In this document: positions 1-7,117 of the stretch, in pieces
Position numbering within the stretch: position 1 is the stretch's first letter
Layout: each line of letters starts with the position of its first letter
Assembly: GCA_910588815.1 (NCBI GenBank)
Contig: CAJUQY010000021.1
Coordinates: 1 to 43,889 of the forward strand
Source of the DNA: an uncultured Lachnospiraceae bacterium
GTDB lineage: Bacteria > Bacillota > Clostridia > Lachnospirales > Lachnospiraceae
Direction of reading: 5' to 3'
DNA length: 43,889 bases
Made by a program: the position numbers and the translations under genes
Notes under the pieces: generated by a model
Told to the model about the DNA's origin: nothing
The model's database searches: none
The model's input: the letters and a program-made list of their open reading frames with translations, nothing else

Positions 1-1134
1 AGTTCTTTGGCTTCCGTCACTTTAACAGAGGGAGCAGAACAATTAAAAGAAAGGTTGAATGCAATTATGAATTTTAAGAAAAAAACCAAATGGGGGATTT
101 TTATATCCTTGCTGCTTACGGTTATGCTTGTTTGTGGGTTTACCGTTTCGGGAGCATATGTAGCTAATAGGCATAATCAGACAAAGCCTAATGTCAAAAC
201 GGACACCATTTCTTTGCGTACAAATTCGGCTGAAATTATTGGTTTTACACAAGGCGGGCAGACAACAACTAAGGAGGTTGCAATTAGTATCACAGAAGAT
301 GATGTTAAAATTCAGTTAAATGCAGCCGCCGATGGGGATAGCCATAGAACGCTTGAAGTGATCGACCCAAATGGTGAAGTGGTACGAACATATACCTTTA
401 CTCAAGATGGGTTTCTATCAGGAAATGAAGAATATCTTTATGGGGATGAAATGATTATGGTGACAGATGTTGTGTATCCCGGCACTTGGTATGTGCGGTT
501 AAGCACAAATCAAACGCCGACTGAAAAAACATCTGTAACCGCAAAGCTGATTGACCCATTTGTATGGGGATTTTCATCTGATACGGATATTTCCTCTGCT
601 GAAAATGAGGAGGAACAGATTGCCGATGATTCTCCATTGTCTGCTCAGCCGTATGATTCTTACAGAACTTACGAGCAAACGAAAGCGGATATTCAAAATG
701 GCTATATCGTTAATACAGGTGTTTCCTTTTCTGAAAGGGCTATGCCCATAGTAACCAGTGGAGGAGGAACCGGCTTTTATGTGAACCATGATAATAATAT
801 AAATATTTCAATTACTCTAAAAAATCTTATAGACGGGACTGGACATCATTACTGGAAGCCTATTACCGATACATCCTTTGTAAGTTTTGAAGTATACGAC
901 CCGTCGGGCAAAGTTGCCTATTCATTTTATAAAGAGGGAGCAGAGATACAAGATACGGTTGACATAGATACAGAATTAGCCGTATATCCAGGAGAATGGC
1001 GGTACAAAATCAATTTTGCATATATGACCAATGGAACCGACCCGTCAGATATGAGATTTGCATTAAAATACAAAACCATATATGAAGATGATATTCAATG
1101 GCTTGTCGATAACAAACTTAATAAAGGTTATTAA
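1..1134 (+). CDS. C-terminal part of a BlaR1/MecR1-like (M56) membrane sensor, 5' end cut by the window
   Basis: The frame is open to base 1, so this is the tail of a longer protein; the TTG at base 7 and ATG at 67 are probably not the real start. The opening residues (LKERLNAIMNFKKKTK) resemble the linker that follows the M56 metallopeptidase domain in BlaR1-type antirepressors, and a single membrane helix follows (about bases 91-165). The remaining roughly 320 residues would be the extracellular sensor part; they look beta-rich and contain two similar stretches of the form EVxDPxGxVVxTYxF and FEVYDPSGKVAYSF, suggesting two related sandwich domains rather than a penicillin-binding domain. 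In this family the sensor signals through cleavage of a BlaI-type repressor, expected upstream and not visible here. The family call rests on the short linker-plus-helix pattern and is moderate. Confidence 0.55.
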   Translation, partial: SSLASVTLTEGAEQLKERLNAIMNFKKKTKWGIFISLLLTVMLVCGFTVSGAYVANRHNQTKPNVKTDTISLRTNSAEIIGFTQGGQTTTKEVAISITEDDVKIQLNAAADGDSHRTLEVIDPNGEVVRTYTFTQDGFLSGNEEYLYGDEMIMVTDVVYPGTWYVRLSTNQTPTEKTSVTAKLIDPFVWGFSSDTDISSAENEEEQIADDSPLSAQPYDSYRTYEQTKADIQNGYIVNTGVSFSERAMPIVTSGGGTGFYVNHDNNINISITLKNLIDGTGHHYWKPITDTSFVSFEVYDPSGKVAYSFYKEGAEIQDTVDIDTELAVYPGEWRYKINFAYMTNGTDPSDMRFALKYKTIYEDDIQWLVDNKLNKGY

Positions 1135-1140
1135 AGATTG

Positions 1141-1269
1141 ATGATCGACAAGTTTTCTTTTATGGCCGGGGAGAACCCCTCCATTAAAAGCGGGTACACG
1201 GAATCGGTACGGCGGCGCGCAAAAGAAGAAGGGACGGTATTGCTTACCATAGACGATTTGTTCTTCTGA
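1141..1269 (+). pseudogene. possible 42-codon gene remnant
   Basis: A short open frame starting at an ATG six bases after the preceding stop reads through KSGYTESVRRRAKEEGTVLL and ends in TIDDLFF. This resembles the extreme C-terminus of ATPase or nuclease proteins that end in a (F/Y)TE-x2-(R/K)A-x3-G-x-V-x-L-x3-D-L-F pattern. There is no good ribosome site and no upstream domain, so it is more likely a relic than a working gene. It may also be chance. Confidence 0.25.
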
Positions 1270-1324
1270 CAGGAAGTGGCCGGGAAAGATAACGGTTATA
1301 TCACGAAAAAAATATAGAAAGAGG

Positions 1325-1353
1325 TTGTTAAAAGCGAACATACATGCTATAAT
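1325..1353 (+). promoter_or_regulatory. sigma-A promoter of the radical SAM operon
   Basis: TTGTTA (1325-1330), a 17-base spacer, and TATAAT (1348-1353) preceded by TGC, an extended -10. Start of transcription is expected near 1360, ahead of the ATG at 1388. Confidence 0.75.
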
Positions 1354-1371
1354 AATACAAACATACATTCT
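1335..1371 (+). promoter_or_regulatory. two LexA-like boxes around the -10
   Basis: CGAACATACATGCT (1335-1348) lies in the promoter spacer and CAAACATACATTCT (1358-1371) lies over the expected start site. Each agrees with the Bacillus LexA consensus CGAACRNRYGTTYG at 11 of 14 positions by my count, and they are 23 bases apart. The placement fits a repressor site and the downstream genes belong to DNA-metabolism families, but binding is inferred. Confidence 0.4.
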
Positions 1372-1387
1372 GTAATGGAGAGAGAAG

Positions 1388-2947
1388 ATGAAATCGGGAT
1401 TTATGGAATTGGAAGAGAAGCTGCGGATTTTATCGGACGCGGCCAAGTATGACGTGGCATGTACCTCCAGCGGCGTGGACCGGGCGGGGAAGAAGGGCGC
1501 CCTGGGCAATTCCATGGCGGCGGGGATCTGCCACAGCTTTGCGTCGGACGGACGCTGCATTTCCCTGCTCAAGATTCTTTTGACCAATCACTGTATCTAT
1601 GACTGCAAATATTGCCTGAACCGTCGGTCCAACGATGTGAAGCGGGCTGCTTTTACTCCGGATGAGATCTGTACCTTGACCATAGAGTTTTACAGGAGAA
1701 ACTATATTGAGGGATTGTTTTTGAGTTCCGGCGTATTCCGGTCGCCTACCTATACGATGGAACAGATCTATGAGGTAGTCTACAAGCTGAGACGGAATCA
1801 TCGCTTTCGGGGTTATATCCATGTGAAGGCCATTCCCGGCGCGGACGATTCGGTCCTGGACGAGGTAGGGCTTCTGGCAGACAGGATGAGTGTCAATCTG
1901 GAGCTTCCAACGGCGGACAGCCTGCGCGCTCTGGCACCCCATAAGAGCAGAGACAGTATTTTAAAACCCATGAGCCGGATCCGGAAAAATATTGTGGCTT
2001 CCAGACAGTCCATGGGACAGACAGTCAGACTGGAGCGGGCCTGGGGGGTGAAGGGCCTGTCGAACGGGCTGTTTGGGGAGGAGGAGTATCGAAGGCGGCT
2101 GGCGGGGGAGGAGGGCATTGGGCTTGAAGACGGCGGCAGCGGCCGGAAGGATGGAGTCGGAACGAAAGTTCTGGAGCCATGGGGAGACAGGGCGGCCCCG
2201 GCGAGGGGAAGCGGCATCCTGCGTCCGCCGGAACGGGGATTGGATATCCGCACCTTCGCCCCGGCGGGCCAGAGTACTCAGATGATCGTTGGCGCCACCC
2301 CGGAGAGCGATTATCATATGATGATGGTGACCCAGGCCTTGTACCGCCAATATGATCTGAAGAGGGTGTTTTTTTCGGCCTACATCGGGCTCAATGATGA
2401 CAGCGCCCTTCCGGCCCCCGGCAGCCCGCCGCCTCTCCTCAGAGAGCACAGGCTCTATCAGGCCGATTGGCTGCTCAGGTTCTACGGGTTTCGGGCAGAA
2501 GAGCTTTTGTCGGAGGACAGGCCCAATTTCAATGTGCTCCTGGATCCTAAATGCGACTGGGCGGTCCGCCATCTGGAGTATTTTCCGGTGGAGATCATGA
2601 GCGCCGGTTATGAGATGCTTCTCAGGGTGCCGGGGATCGGGGCCAAGTCCGCCAGGAGGATTTACAACGCCAGACGGTTTGGGAGCCTGGATTTCTCCGA
2701 TTTAAAGCGGATGGGCGTGGTGCTGAAGCGGGCCCACTATTTTATCACTCTCAGGGGGCGGCAGATGTTTCCGGTGTGCCTGGAGGAAAACCGGATCACG
2801 GCCGGGCTCATTGCCGACAACCGGAAGAAAAACTGGGAGCTTTCCCACAGCGAATGCTATCGCCAGCTCAATCTTTTTGACGATATGAAGCTTCAGGCGG
2901 CGCCTGAGGCGGAGGATTTCCACAAGGCCGCCGGCGGGCAGATGTAA
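1388..2947 (+). CDS. putative DNA modification/repair radical SAM protein (TIGR03916 type)
   Basis: A 519-residue radical SAM protein. The CxxxCxxC cluster motif is in NHCIYDCKYCLNR near residues 73-80, so it should bind a 4Fe-4S cluster and cleave S-adenosylmethionine. The C-terminal third has a helix-hairpin-helix DNA-binding signature (LLRVPGIGAKSARRIYNARR, about residues 412-431). This arrangement is that of the family annotated as putative DNA modification/repair radical SAM protein, known to occur beside the DUF4130-type partner found here 16 bases downstream; the reaction is unknown. The ATG at 1388 is preceded by GGAGAG. The protein is longer than the usual roughly 420 residues because of a Gly/Glu/Arg-rich, low-complexity stretch at about residues 225-295 (bases 2060-2270). 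Confidence in the family is high. Confidence 0.88.
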   Translation: MKSGFMELEEKLRILSDAAKYDVACTSSGVDRAGKKGALGNSMAAGICHSFASDGRCISLLKILLTNHCIYDCKYCLNRRSNDVKRAAFTPDEICTLTIEFYRRNYIEGLFLSSGVFRSPTYTMEQIYEVVYKLRRNHRFRGYIHVKAIPGADDSVLDEVGLLADRMSVNLELPTADSLRALAPHKSRDSILKPMSRIRKNIVASRQSMGQTVRLERAWGVKGLSNGLFGEEEYRRRLAGEEGIGLEDGGSGRKDGVGTKVLEPWGDRAAPARGSGILRPPERGLDIRTFAPAGQSTQMIVGATPESDYHMMMVTQALYRQYDLKRVFFSAYIGLNDDSALPAPGSPPPLLREHRLYQADWLLRFYGFRAEELLSEDRPNFNVLLDPKCDWAVRHLEYFPVEIMSAGYEMLLRVPGIGAKSARRIYNARRFGSLDFSDLKRMGVVLKRAHYFITLRGRQMFPVCLEENRITAGLIADNRKKNWELSHSECYRQLNLFDDMKLQAAPEAEDFHKAAGGQM

Positions 2948-2963
2948 AGAAAGGAATTTTGCT

Positions 2964-3728
2964 ATGAGGGCATTTCTGTGCGAGGACTCCCTGGAGGGGA
3001 TTTTTACAGGGATTTATGATGCGTGGGCCTCGGGCCTCGGACATGGACAGGTGCGGTTATTGATGAAAGATCAGTATGTGCCGGAATTTTTCGTGGAATA
3101 CGAAGAGGTGGCGCCGGACGGGGAAAAGTCGGAGAAGGTAGCCCGTTCCATACAGAGAAAAATTTCAGGAGAGGCATTCCGGGTAGTCTGCCGGGCGGCA
3201 TTTTCATCAAAGGAAGAACGGGCAGACGTGATCTACCGGTTTTTGATCGAGGGCTTCCGGCACGGCGGGGTTGTCCTGAGGCTGCTGCAGAATCCGGCAG
3301 TGGCAGGTGTTTTCGCGCTTTCCAGGAAGGTGGCCAATGAAGCGCATCAGTATTTAGAGTTCATCCGTTTTGAGCAGTTGAAAAACGGGGTTCTTTTTGC
3401 CGCCATCTCTCCAAAAAGCCGGGTGATTATGCTGGTGGCCCCCCATTTTGCAGATCGCTTTCCCGGGGAAAACTGGGTGATCTATGATGATGTCAGAGAG
3501 GAGGCCGCCATCCACGTGGCCGGCGGAGAGTGGATAACCGCGAAGATTCCCGGAGTACAGGTGGATACCTTTCTGGAGGTATATGGGGCTTCTGACGGTT
3601 ACGAAGACTTATGGAAGACTTTTTTTCATACCATCGGGATCAAAGAGCGGGAAAATCCCAAGTGCCAGAGGAATTTCCTGCCGGTCTGGTATCGGAAGCA
3701 TATGACGGAATTCAAGGACGGACGCTGA
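2964..3728 (+). CDS. DUF4130/TIGR03915-type DNA-metabolism partner protein
   Basis: A 254-residue protein with an AAAGGAA ribosome site, 16 bases behind the radical SAM gene and clearly in the same operon. The start (MRAFLCEDSLEGIFTGIYDA) and the pattern FEQLKNGVLFAAISPKSRVI followed by HFADRFPGENWVIYDD are typical of the TIGR03915 family, which is nearly always found beside the radical SAM protein and in some species is fused to a uracil-DNA-glycosylase-like domain. Here the protein ends soon after the DUF4130 part (KERENPKCQRNFLPVWYRKH), so the glycosylase fusion is absent. Its biochemical role is not known; a joint job in DNA repair or base modification is inferred from the partnership and the HhH motif of the neighbour. 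Confidence 0.85.
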   Translation: MRAFLCEDSLEGIFTGIYDAWASGLGHGQVRLLMKDQYVPEFFVEYEEVAPDGEKSEKVARSIQRKISGEAFRVVCRAAFSSKEERADVIYRFLIEGFRHGGVVLRLLQNPAVAGVFALSRKVANEAHQYLEFIRFEQLKNGVLFAAISPKSRVIMLVAPHFADRFPGENWVIYDDVREEAAIHVAGGEWITAKIPGVQVDTFLEVYGASDGYEDLWKTFFHTIGIKERENPKCQRNFLPVWYRKHMTEFKDGR

Positions 3729-3869
3729 CGGCCCCCACCCGCATTGCGGACATTCTTATTTGCAGTTATGCGCGGAAGTAAATTCTGCTTGCATAAAAGA
3801 CGCTTTGAGGTTAAGATATACTTTGAAAGAGGTAACAAGTATTATATGTAATCAGAGAGGTGTAGTGAG

Positions 3870-4265
3870 ATGGTAAAGATGTTGCTAATTGGAATTGCCA
3901 GTATGTTATCTGTAGGTGTGGGGGCGGCTTCTTCAGAGCCGGAGCCGCAGGCAGAGGCAGTTATCCGGTCTGAGGTGTCCGCATCGGTCCAAGGGGAGGT
4001 TCAGGCCACGCTGCAGACGGAGGCTCCCACAGAGGCGCCGGCAGCAGTTCCCACGGAGGCACCGGCAGCAGTTCCCACAGAAGCGCCTGCTGAGGCCCAG
4101 GCGGCAGCTCCTGCCGGTTGTTATAATGGGGGAGGTTACTGCGTGAACCATTATGATGAAAACGGTGACGGATATTGTGACTACTGCAATATTGTGTGGG
4201 GGAGCGCAGGACAGGGAAGACACCATTCAGGGCATCATGGGCATGGCGGCAGACACTGCAGATAG
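3870..4265 (+). CDS. small secreted protein with PTEAPAA repeats, acidic CxxC motif and His-rich tail
   Basis: 131 residues of unknown function. A short basic start and hydrophobic stretch (about residues 1-20, ending VGAAS) look like a signal peptide. Then comes an Ala/Glu/Pro linker with imperfect PTEAPAAV repeats (about 50-75), a compact Cys-rich piece (CVNHYDENGDGYCDYC, about 93-108) in which DENGDGYCD resembles a dockerin/EF-hand calcium loop and the four cysteines could bind metal, and a tail rich in His and Gly (GRHHSGHHGHGGRH). AGAGAGGTG precedes the ATG. It lies alone between the DNA-repair operon and the ribosomal block. A metal-binding surface role is possible, but nothing fixes a function. 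Confidence 0.7.
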   Translation: MVKMLLIGIASMLSVGVGAASSEPEPQAEAVIRSEVSASVQGEVQATLQTEAPTEAPAAVPTEAPAAVPTEAPAEAQAAAPAGCYNGGGYCVNHYDENGDGYCDYCNIVWGSAGQGRHHSGHHGHGGRHCR

Positions 4266-4284
4266 GATATGTCCAAAAGTAACA

Positions 4285-4374
4285 CATGCGCCCTGCGCTG
4301 TAAAAATTCAGGTATACCCGAAGGGCACACCTGAATGCATGCGCCTTGCGCTGTGAATAATTAAGGTATACCCG
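4285..4374. repeat. two tandem copies of a dispersed short repeat
   Basis: Copy one (4285-4320) and copy two (4338-4374) share CATGCGCC-TGCGCTGT, an A-rich centre and AGGTATACCCG, with a 53-base period; GAAGGGCACACCTGAATG lies between them. A related sequence runs in reverse at 7195-7251 inside the L10 leader, and a shorter relative is at 26761-26795. No protein is convincingly encoded. Confidence 0.6.
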
Positions 4375-4395
4375 GAAAAACAGGAAAGGAGCCTC

Positions 4396-4424
4396 TTGAC
4401 GCACGGCCATTTTTATGGTATAGT
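4396..4424 (+). promoter_or_regulatory. promoter of the rpmG-secE-nusG-rplKA operon
   Basis: TTGACG (4396-4401), 17-base spacer, TATAGT (4419-4424) with TGG just before it (extended -10). The leader to the rpmG start is about 65 bases and includes a T8 run. Confidence 0.75.
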
Positions 4425-4496
4425 AGATGGGCGTGTGGAAGCGAGAGGCTTTTTTTTTATGCTTGAATTACAAAAAAAATAACGGAGGTGGAAGTT

Positions 4497-4646
4497 GTGC
4501 GTGTAAGGATTACATTGGCGTGTACGGAATGCAAGCAGCGGAATTACAACATGACGAAGGACAAGAAGACGCATCCTGAGAGAATGGAGACAAAGAAGTA
4601 TTGCAGATTCTGCAAGACGCATACCATGCATAAGGAAACGAAGTAA
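4497..4646 (+). CDS. rpmG: 50S ribosomal protein L33
   Basis: A 49-residue protein starting at GTG with GGAGGTGG six bases upstream (MRVRITLACTECKQRNYNMT and on). It carries two CxxC pairs (CTEC and CRFC) that form the zinc ribbon of the zinc-binding L33 paralogue, and ends KTHTMHKETK. L33 sits in the large subunit near the E site. Its position directly before secE and nusG is the standard Firmicutes order; the tRNA-Trp often found between them is missing here. Confidence 0.95.
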   Translation: MRVRITLACTECKQRNYNMTKDKKTHPERMETKKYCRFCKTHTMHKETK

Positions 4647-4678
4647 GCAGTCGCTGCGACAAGGAAAGTGAGAAGGAC

Positions 4679-4870
4679 ATGGAAGAAAGCGCAAAGAAGA
4701 AAAGGAGCTTATTCAAAAGCTTGAAGGCAGAGTTCAAAAAAGTGATCTGGCCGGACAAGAAGTCTTTCACAAGACAGACCATTGCAGTGATACTTACATC
4801 TGTGTTCCTGGGTGCGCTGATTGCACTTTTGGATCTGGTGATCAAATTCGGGATCAATTTCGTGATATAA
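4679..4870 (+). CDS. secE: preprotein translocase subunit SecE
   Basis: 63 residues, the short single-helix form of SecE found in Gram-positive bacteria. A basic amphipathic N-terminus (KSLKAEFKKVIWPDKKSF) includes the conserved VxWP element, followed by one membrane helix at about residues 38-60. SecE clamps SecY in the Sec translocon. It lies 32 bases after rpmG and 15 before nusG, with AAGGAAAG ahead of the ATG. Confidence 0.95.
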   Translation: MEESAKKKRSLFKSLKAEFKKVIWPDKKSFTRQTIAVILTSVFLGALIALLDLVIKFGINFVI

Positions 4871-4885
4871 GGATAAGGTGATGAT

Positions 4886-5401
4886 ATGTCAGAGGCGAAT
4901 TGGTATGTGGTCCATACTTATTCCGGATATGAAAACAAGGTGAAGGTTGACATTGAGAAAACAATCGAAAACAGGAACCTCCATGACCAGATCCTGGAAG
5001 TGACCGTGCCGATGCAGGATGTTGTCGAGGTTAAGAACGGCATGAGAAAGCAAGTTCAGAAGAAAATGTTTCCCGGCTATGTCCTGATCAATATGGTCAT
5101 GAATGACGAAACATGGTATGTCGTGAGAAACACCAGAGGCGTGACGGGCTTTGTCGGCCCTGGTTCTAAACCGGTTCCCCTTTCGGAGGAAGAGATGCGG
5201 CCCCTTGGGATCAGGGGAGGCGAGATTACCTTGGATTTCGAGCTCGGAGATGCGGTAATTGTTACCTCCGGGGCCTGGGAAGGGACCGTAGGCAACATCA
5301 AGGGCATCAATGAAGGGAAACAGAGCGTCACGATTAATGTGGATATGTTCGGCCGGGAAACTCCGGTGGAACTGAATTTCACAGAAGTGAAAAAGATGTA
5401 A
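4886..5401 (+). CDS. nusG: transcription termination/antitermination protein NusG
   Basis: 171 residues with the NGN domain at the front (NWYVVHTYSGYENKVKVDIE, and MFPGYVLINM near residues 61-70) and a KOW domain at the back (GDAVIVTSGAWEGTVGNIKG, about 121-140). NusG binds the RNA polymerase clamp and modulates pausing and termination. Length and order match the family. AAGGTGAT lies ahead of the ATG; co-transcribed with secE. Confidence 0.97.
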   Translation: MSEANWYVVHTYSGYENKVKVDIEKTIENRNLHDQILEVTVPMQDVVEVKNGMRKQVQKKMFPGYVLINMVMNDETWYVVRNTRGVTGFVGPGSKPVPLSEEEMRPLGIRGGEITLDFELGDAVIVTSGAWEGTVGNIKGINEGKQSVTINVDMFGRETPVELNFTEVKKM

Positions 5402-5439
5402 CTGAAAGCGTCTGTCTGAGAAGTGTTCTGAGGCAGCGC

Positions 5440-5487
5440 GTGGGAGGCGTAAGCCGTTAATCCGGACGGGAGACCGTCCATTACCAC
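5440..5487 (+). promoter_or_regulatory. structured leader of rplK, probable L1-type autoregulatory site
   Basis: GTGGGAGG at the left and ATTACCAC at the right bracket an inner stem (GGACGG/CCGTCC), ending just before the AGGAGGT of rplK. The same outer elements recur before rplA at 5957-5984. Ribosomal protein L1 is known to repress the L11-L1 operon through an mRNA mimic of its rRNA site in other bacteria; assigning this element to L1 is an inference. Confidence 0.5.
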
Positions 5488-5509
5488 AAGTATTTAGGAG
5501 GTGCCTGAC

Positions 5510-5935
5510 ATGGCAAAGAAAGTAACAGGTTATATTAAATTACAGATTCCTGCTGGCAAGGCGACACCTGCTCCGCCGGTTGGCCCCGCACTGGGTCAGC
5601 ATGGCGTGAACATTGTCCAGTTTACCAAGGAATTTAATGCGAGAACGGCAGACAAGGGCGATTTGATCATCCCCGTCGTCATCACCGTGTATGCGGACAG
5701 AAGCTTCAGCTTCGTGACCAAGACTCCGCCCGCGGCCGTTCTGTTAAAAAAAGCCTGCAATATCAAATCCGGTTCCGGCGTTCCCAACAGAAACAAGGTT
5801 GCCAGCATTTCCAAAGCGAAGCTTCAGGAGATCGCCGAGATGAAGATGCCCGACTTGAATGCGGCTTCCGTTGAGGCTGCCATGAGCATGATTGCAGGTA
5901 CGGCCCGCAGCATGGGAATCACTGTTGAGGACTGA
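5510..5935 (+). CDS. rplK: 50S ribosomal protein L11
   Basis: 141 residues from ATG 5510, nine bases inside the longer GTG frame; AGGAGGT at 5495-5501 fits this start. KKVTGYIKLQIPAGKATPAP and PPVGPALGQHGVNI are the N-terminal domain signature, and the C-terminal rRNA-binding domain ends MSMIAGTARSMGITVED. L11 forms the GTPase-associated stalk base with 23S rRNA. It lies 108 bases after nusG with no visible terminator, so it shares the transcript. Confidence 0.97.
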   Translation: MAKKVTGYIKLQIPAGKATPAPPVGPALGQHGVNIVQFTKEFNARTADKGDLIIPVVITVYADRSFSFVTKTPPAAVLLKKACNIKSGSGVPNRNKVASISKAKLQEIAEMKMPDLNAASVEAAMSMIAGTARSMGITVED

Positions 5936-5956
5936 CTTGGACGATGTCATTGATCT

Positions 5957-5984
5957 GTGGGAGGGATATTCCCGCAATTACCAC
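5957..5984 (+). promoter_or_regulatory. structured leader of rplA, second copy of the L1-type site
   Basis: GTGGGAGGG, a short loop, CCCGC and ATTACCAC form a compact two-helix hairpin with an asymmetric internal loop, six bases from the AGGAGG of rplA. Outer strands are the same as in the rplK leader. Confidence 0.5.
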
Positions 5985-5999
5985 TAGGAGGTTTATTTC

Positions 6000-6698
6000 A
6001 TGAAAAGAGGAAAGAAATACGCAGAAGCTGCTAAATTAGTTGACCGTACAATCCAGTATGATCCGGCAGATGCGGTTGCCTTAGTCAAGAAGACCGCGGT
6101 TGCCAAATTCGATGAGACGATCGAAGCACATATCCGGACAGGCTGCGACGGACGTCATGCAGACCAGCAGATCAGAGGCGCGGTGGTGCTGCCTCACGGA
6201 ACCGGCAAGACAGTCCGTGTTCTGGTGTTTGCGAAGAACGCCAAGGCAGACGAGGCTCAGGCTGCCGGCGCTGATTTCGTAGGCGCGGAGGAGCTTATCC
6301 CGAAGATCCAGAATGAAGGCTGGCTGGATTTTGACGTGGTTGTCGCGACTCCCGATATGATGGGCGTGGTCGGCCGTCTGGGACGTGTGCTGGGTCCCAA
6401 GGGCCTGATGCCCAACCCGAAGGCCGGAACCGTGACCATGGACGTGGCAAAGGCTATCGCCGATATCAAAGCCGGTAAGATTGAGTACAGACTGGATAAA
6501 ACCAATATTGTTCACGTACCCCTTGGCAAGGCTTCTTTTACCGAGGAGCAGTTGTCCGAGAACTTCCAGACGTTAATGAATGCAATTATAAAGGCAAAAC
6601 CCAGCGCCCTGAAGGGCCAGTATCTGAGGAGCGTCACCCTGACCTCCACCATGGGCCCCGGCGTGAAAGTAAATCCCATGAAACTCATGGGGAACTGA
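6000..6698 (+). CDS. rplA: 50S ribosomal protein L1
   Basis: 232 residues, normal length. The sequence opens MKRGKKYAEAAKLVDRTIQY and contains the family signature VGRLGRVLGPKGLMPNPKAG (about residues 122-141). L1 binds the mobile L1 stalk of 23S rRNA and commonly represses its own operon. TAGGAGG precedes the ATG. The gene closes this transcript; a terminator follows at 6926-6954 after a repeat-filled tail. Confidence 0.97.
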   Translation: MKRGKKYAEAAKLVDRTIQYDPADAVALVKKTAVAKFDETIEAHIRTGCDGRHADQQIRGAVVLPHGTGKTVRVLVFAKNAKADEAQAAGADFVGAEELIPKIQNEGWLDFDVVVATPDMMGVVGRLGRVLGPKGLMPNPKAGTVTMDVAKAIADIKAGKIEYRLDKTNIVHVPLGKASFTEEQLSENFQTLMNAIIKAKPSALKGQYLRSVTLTSTMGPGVKVNPMKLMGN

Positions 6699-6717
6699 CG
6701 TAAGCAATGAGCCGTGC

Positions 6718-6773
6718 GGGATTCTTCGAGGGCAATCCGTCCGCTTGCGGACGGAATTGCCACCGAAGAATCC
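6718..6773. repeat. long imperfect palindrome after rplA
   Basis: GGGATTCTTCG, GGCAAT and CCGTCCGC at the left pair with GCGGACGG, ATTGCC and CGAAGAATCCC at the right across a tiny TT loop. There is no T-run, so it is not a simple terminator. It starts 20 bases after the rplA stop and would fold strongly in the 3' end of the mRNA. Confidence 0.7.
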
Positions 6774-6785
6774 CATAGGGCGAAT

Positions 6786-6885
6786 GCCCGCAGCGACAGA
6801 GCGAAGCTCTGGAGCGGCACGGCGGACAGAGGAATCCAAAAGGAGTTCGCCCGCAGCGACAGAGCGAAGCTCTGGAGCGGCACGG
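6786..6885. repeat. two direct copies of a 37-base hairpin-forming repeat
   Basis: Each copy (6786-6822 and 6849-6885) reads GCCCGCAGCGA, then the small hairpin CAGAGC-GAA-GCTCTG, then GAGCGGCACGG, with a 63-base period. The DNA between differs. It translates into Ser/Arg-rich nonsense frames, so I treat it as an intergenic repeat. Confidence 0.7.
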
Positions 6886-6925
6886 GCGAGTCTGCATAGT
6901 ATGTAACAGAGAATAATGTTTGTAG

Positions 6926-6954
6926 AGAATCCTACTGGAACAGGATTCTTTTTT
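6926..6954 (+). terminator. Rho-independent terminator of the rplKA transcript
   Basis: AGAATCCT, an 8-base loop, AGGATTCT and a run of six T. It separates rplKA from rplJL. Confidence 0.85.
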
Positions 6955-7117
6955 GTCGTATAGGAAACTTCAAGGGGATATAGTTTTTGTATTCGGAACG
7001 CTGGAAAGTGGAAAGCGGGCATTGGGACACCACATACCGAGGGTTGTGCTGGAAAAGCGCATTTTGTTTCCGCATTTTTATTGATACAGGAAATACGGAA
7101 ATTTAATTATTTAGAGA

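Noticed and set aside
4266..4496. tRNA-Trp expected near rpmG-secE
   Set aside because: No cloverleaf or CCA-anticodon pattern was found; the space holds repeats and the operon promoter.
6786..6885. Possible CRISPR array
   Set aside because: Only two repeats with an internal hairpin and a single 26-base gap, and no cas genes. It fits an intergenic repeat.
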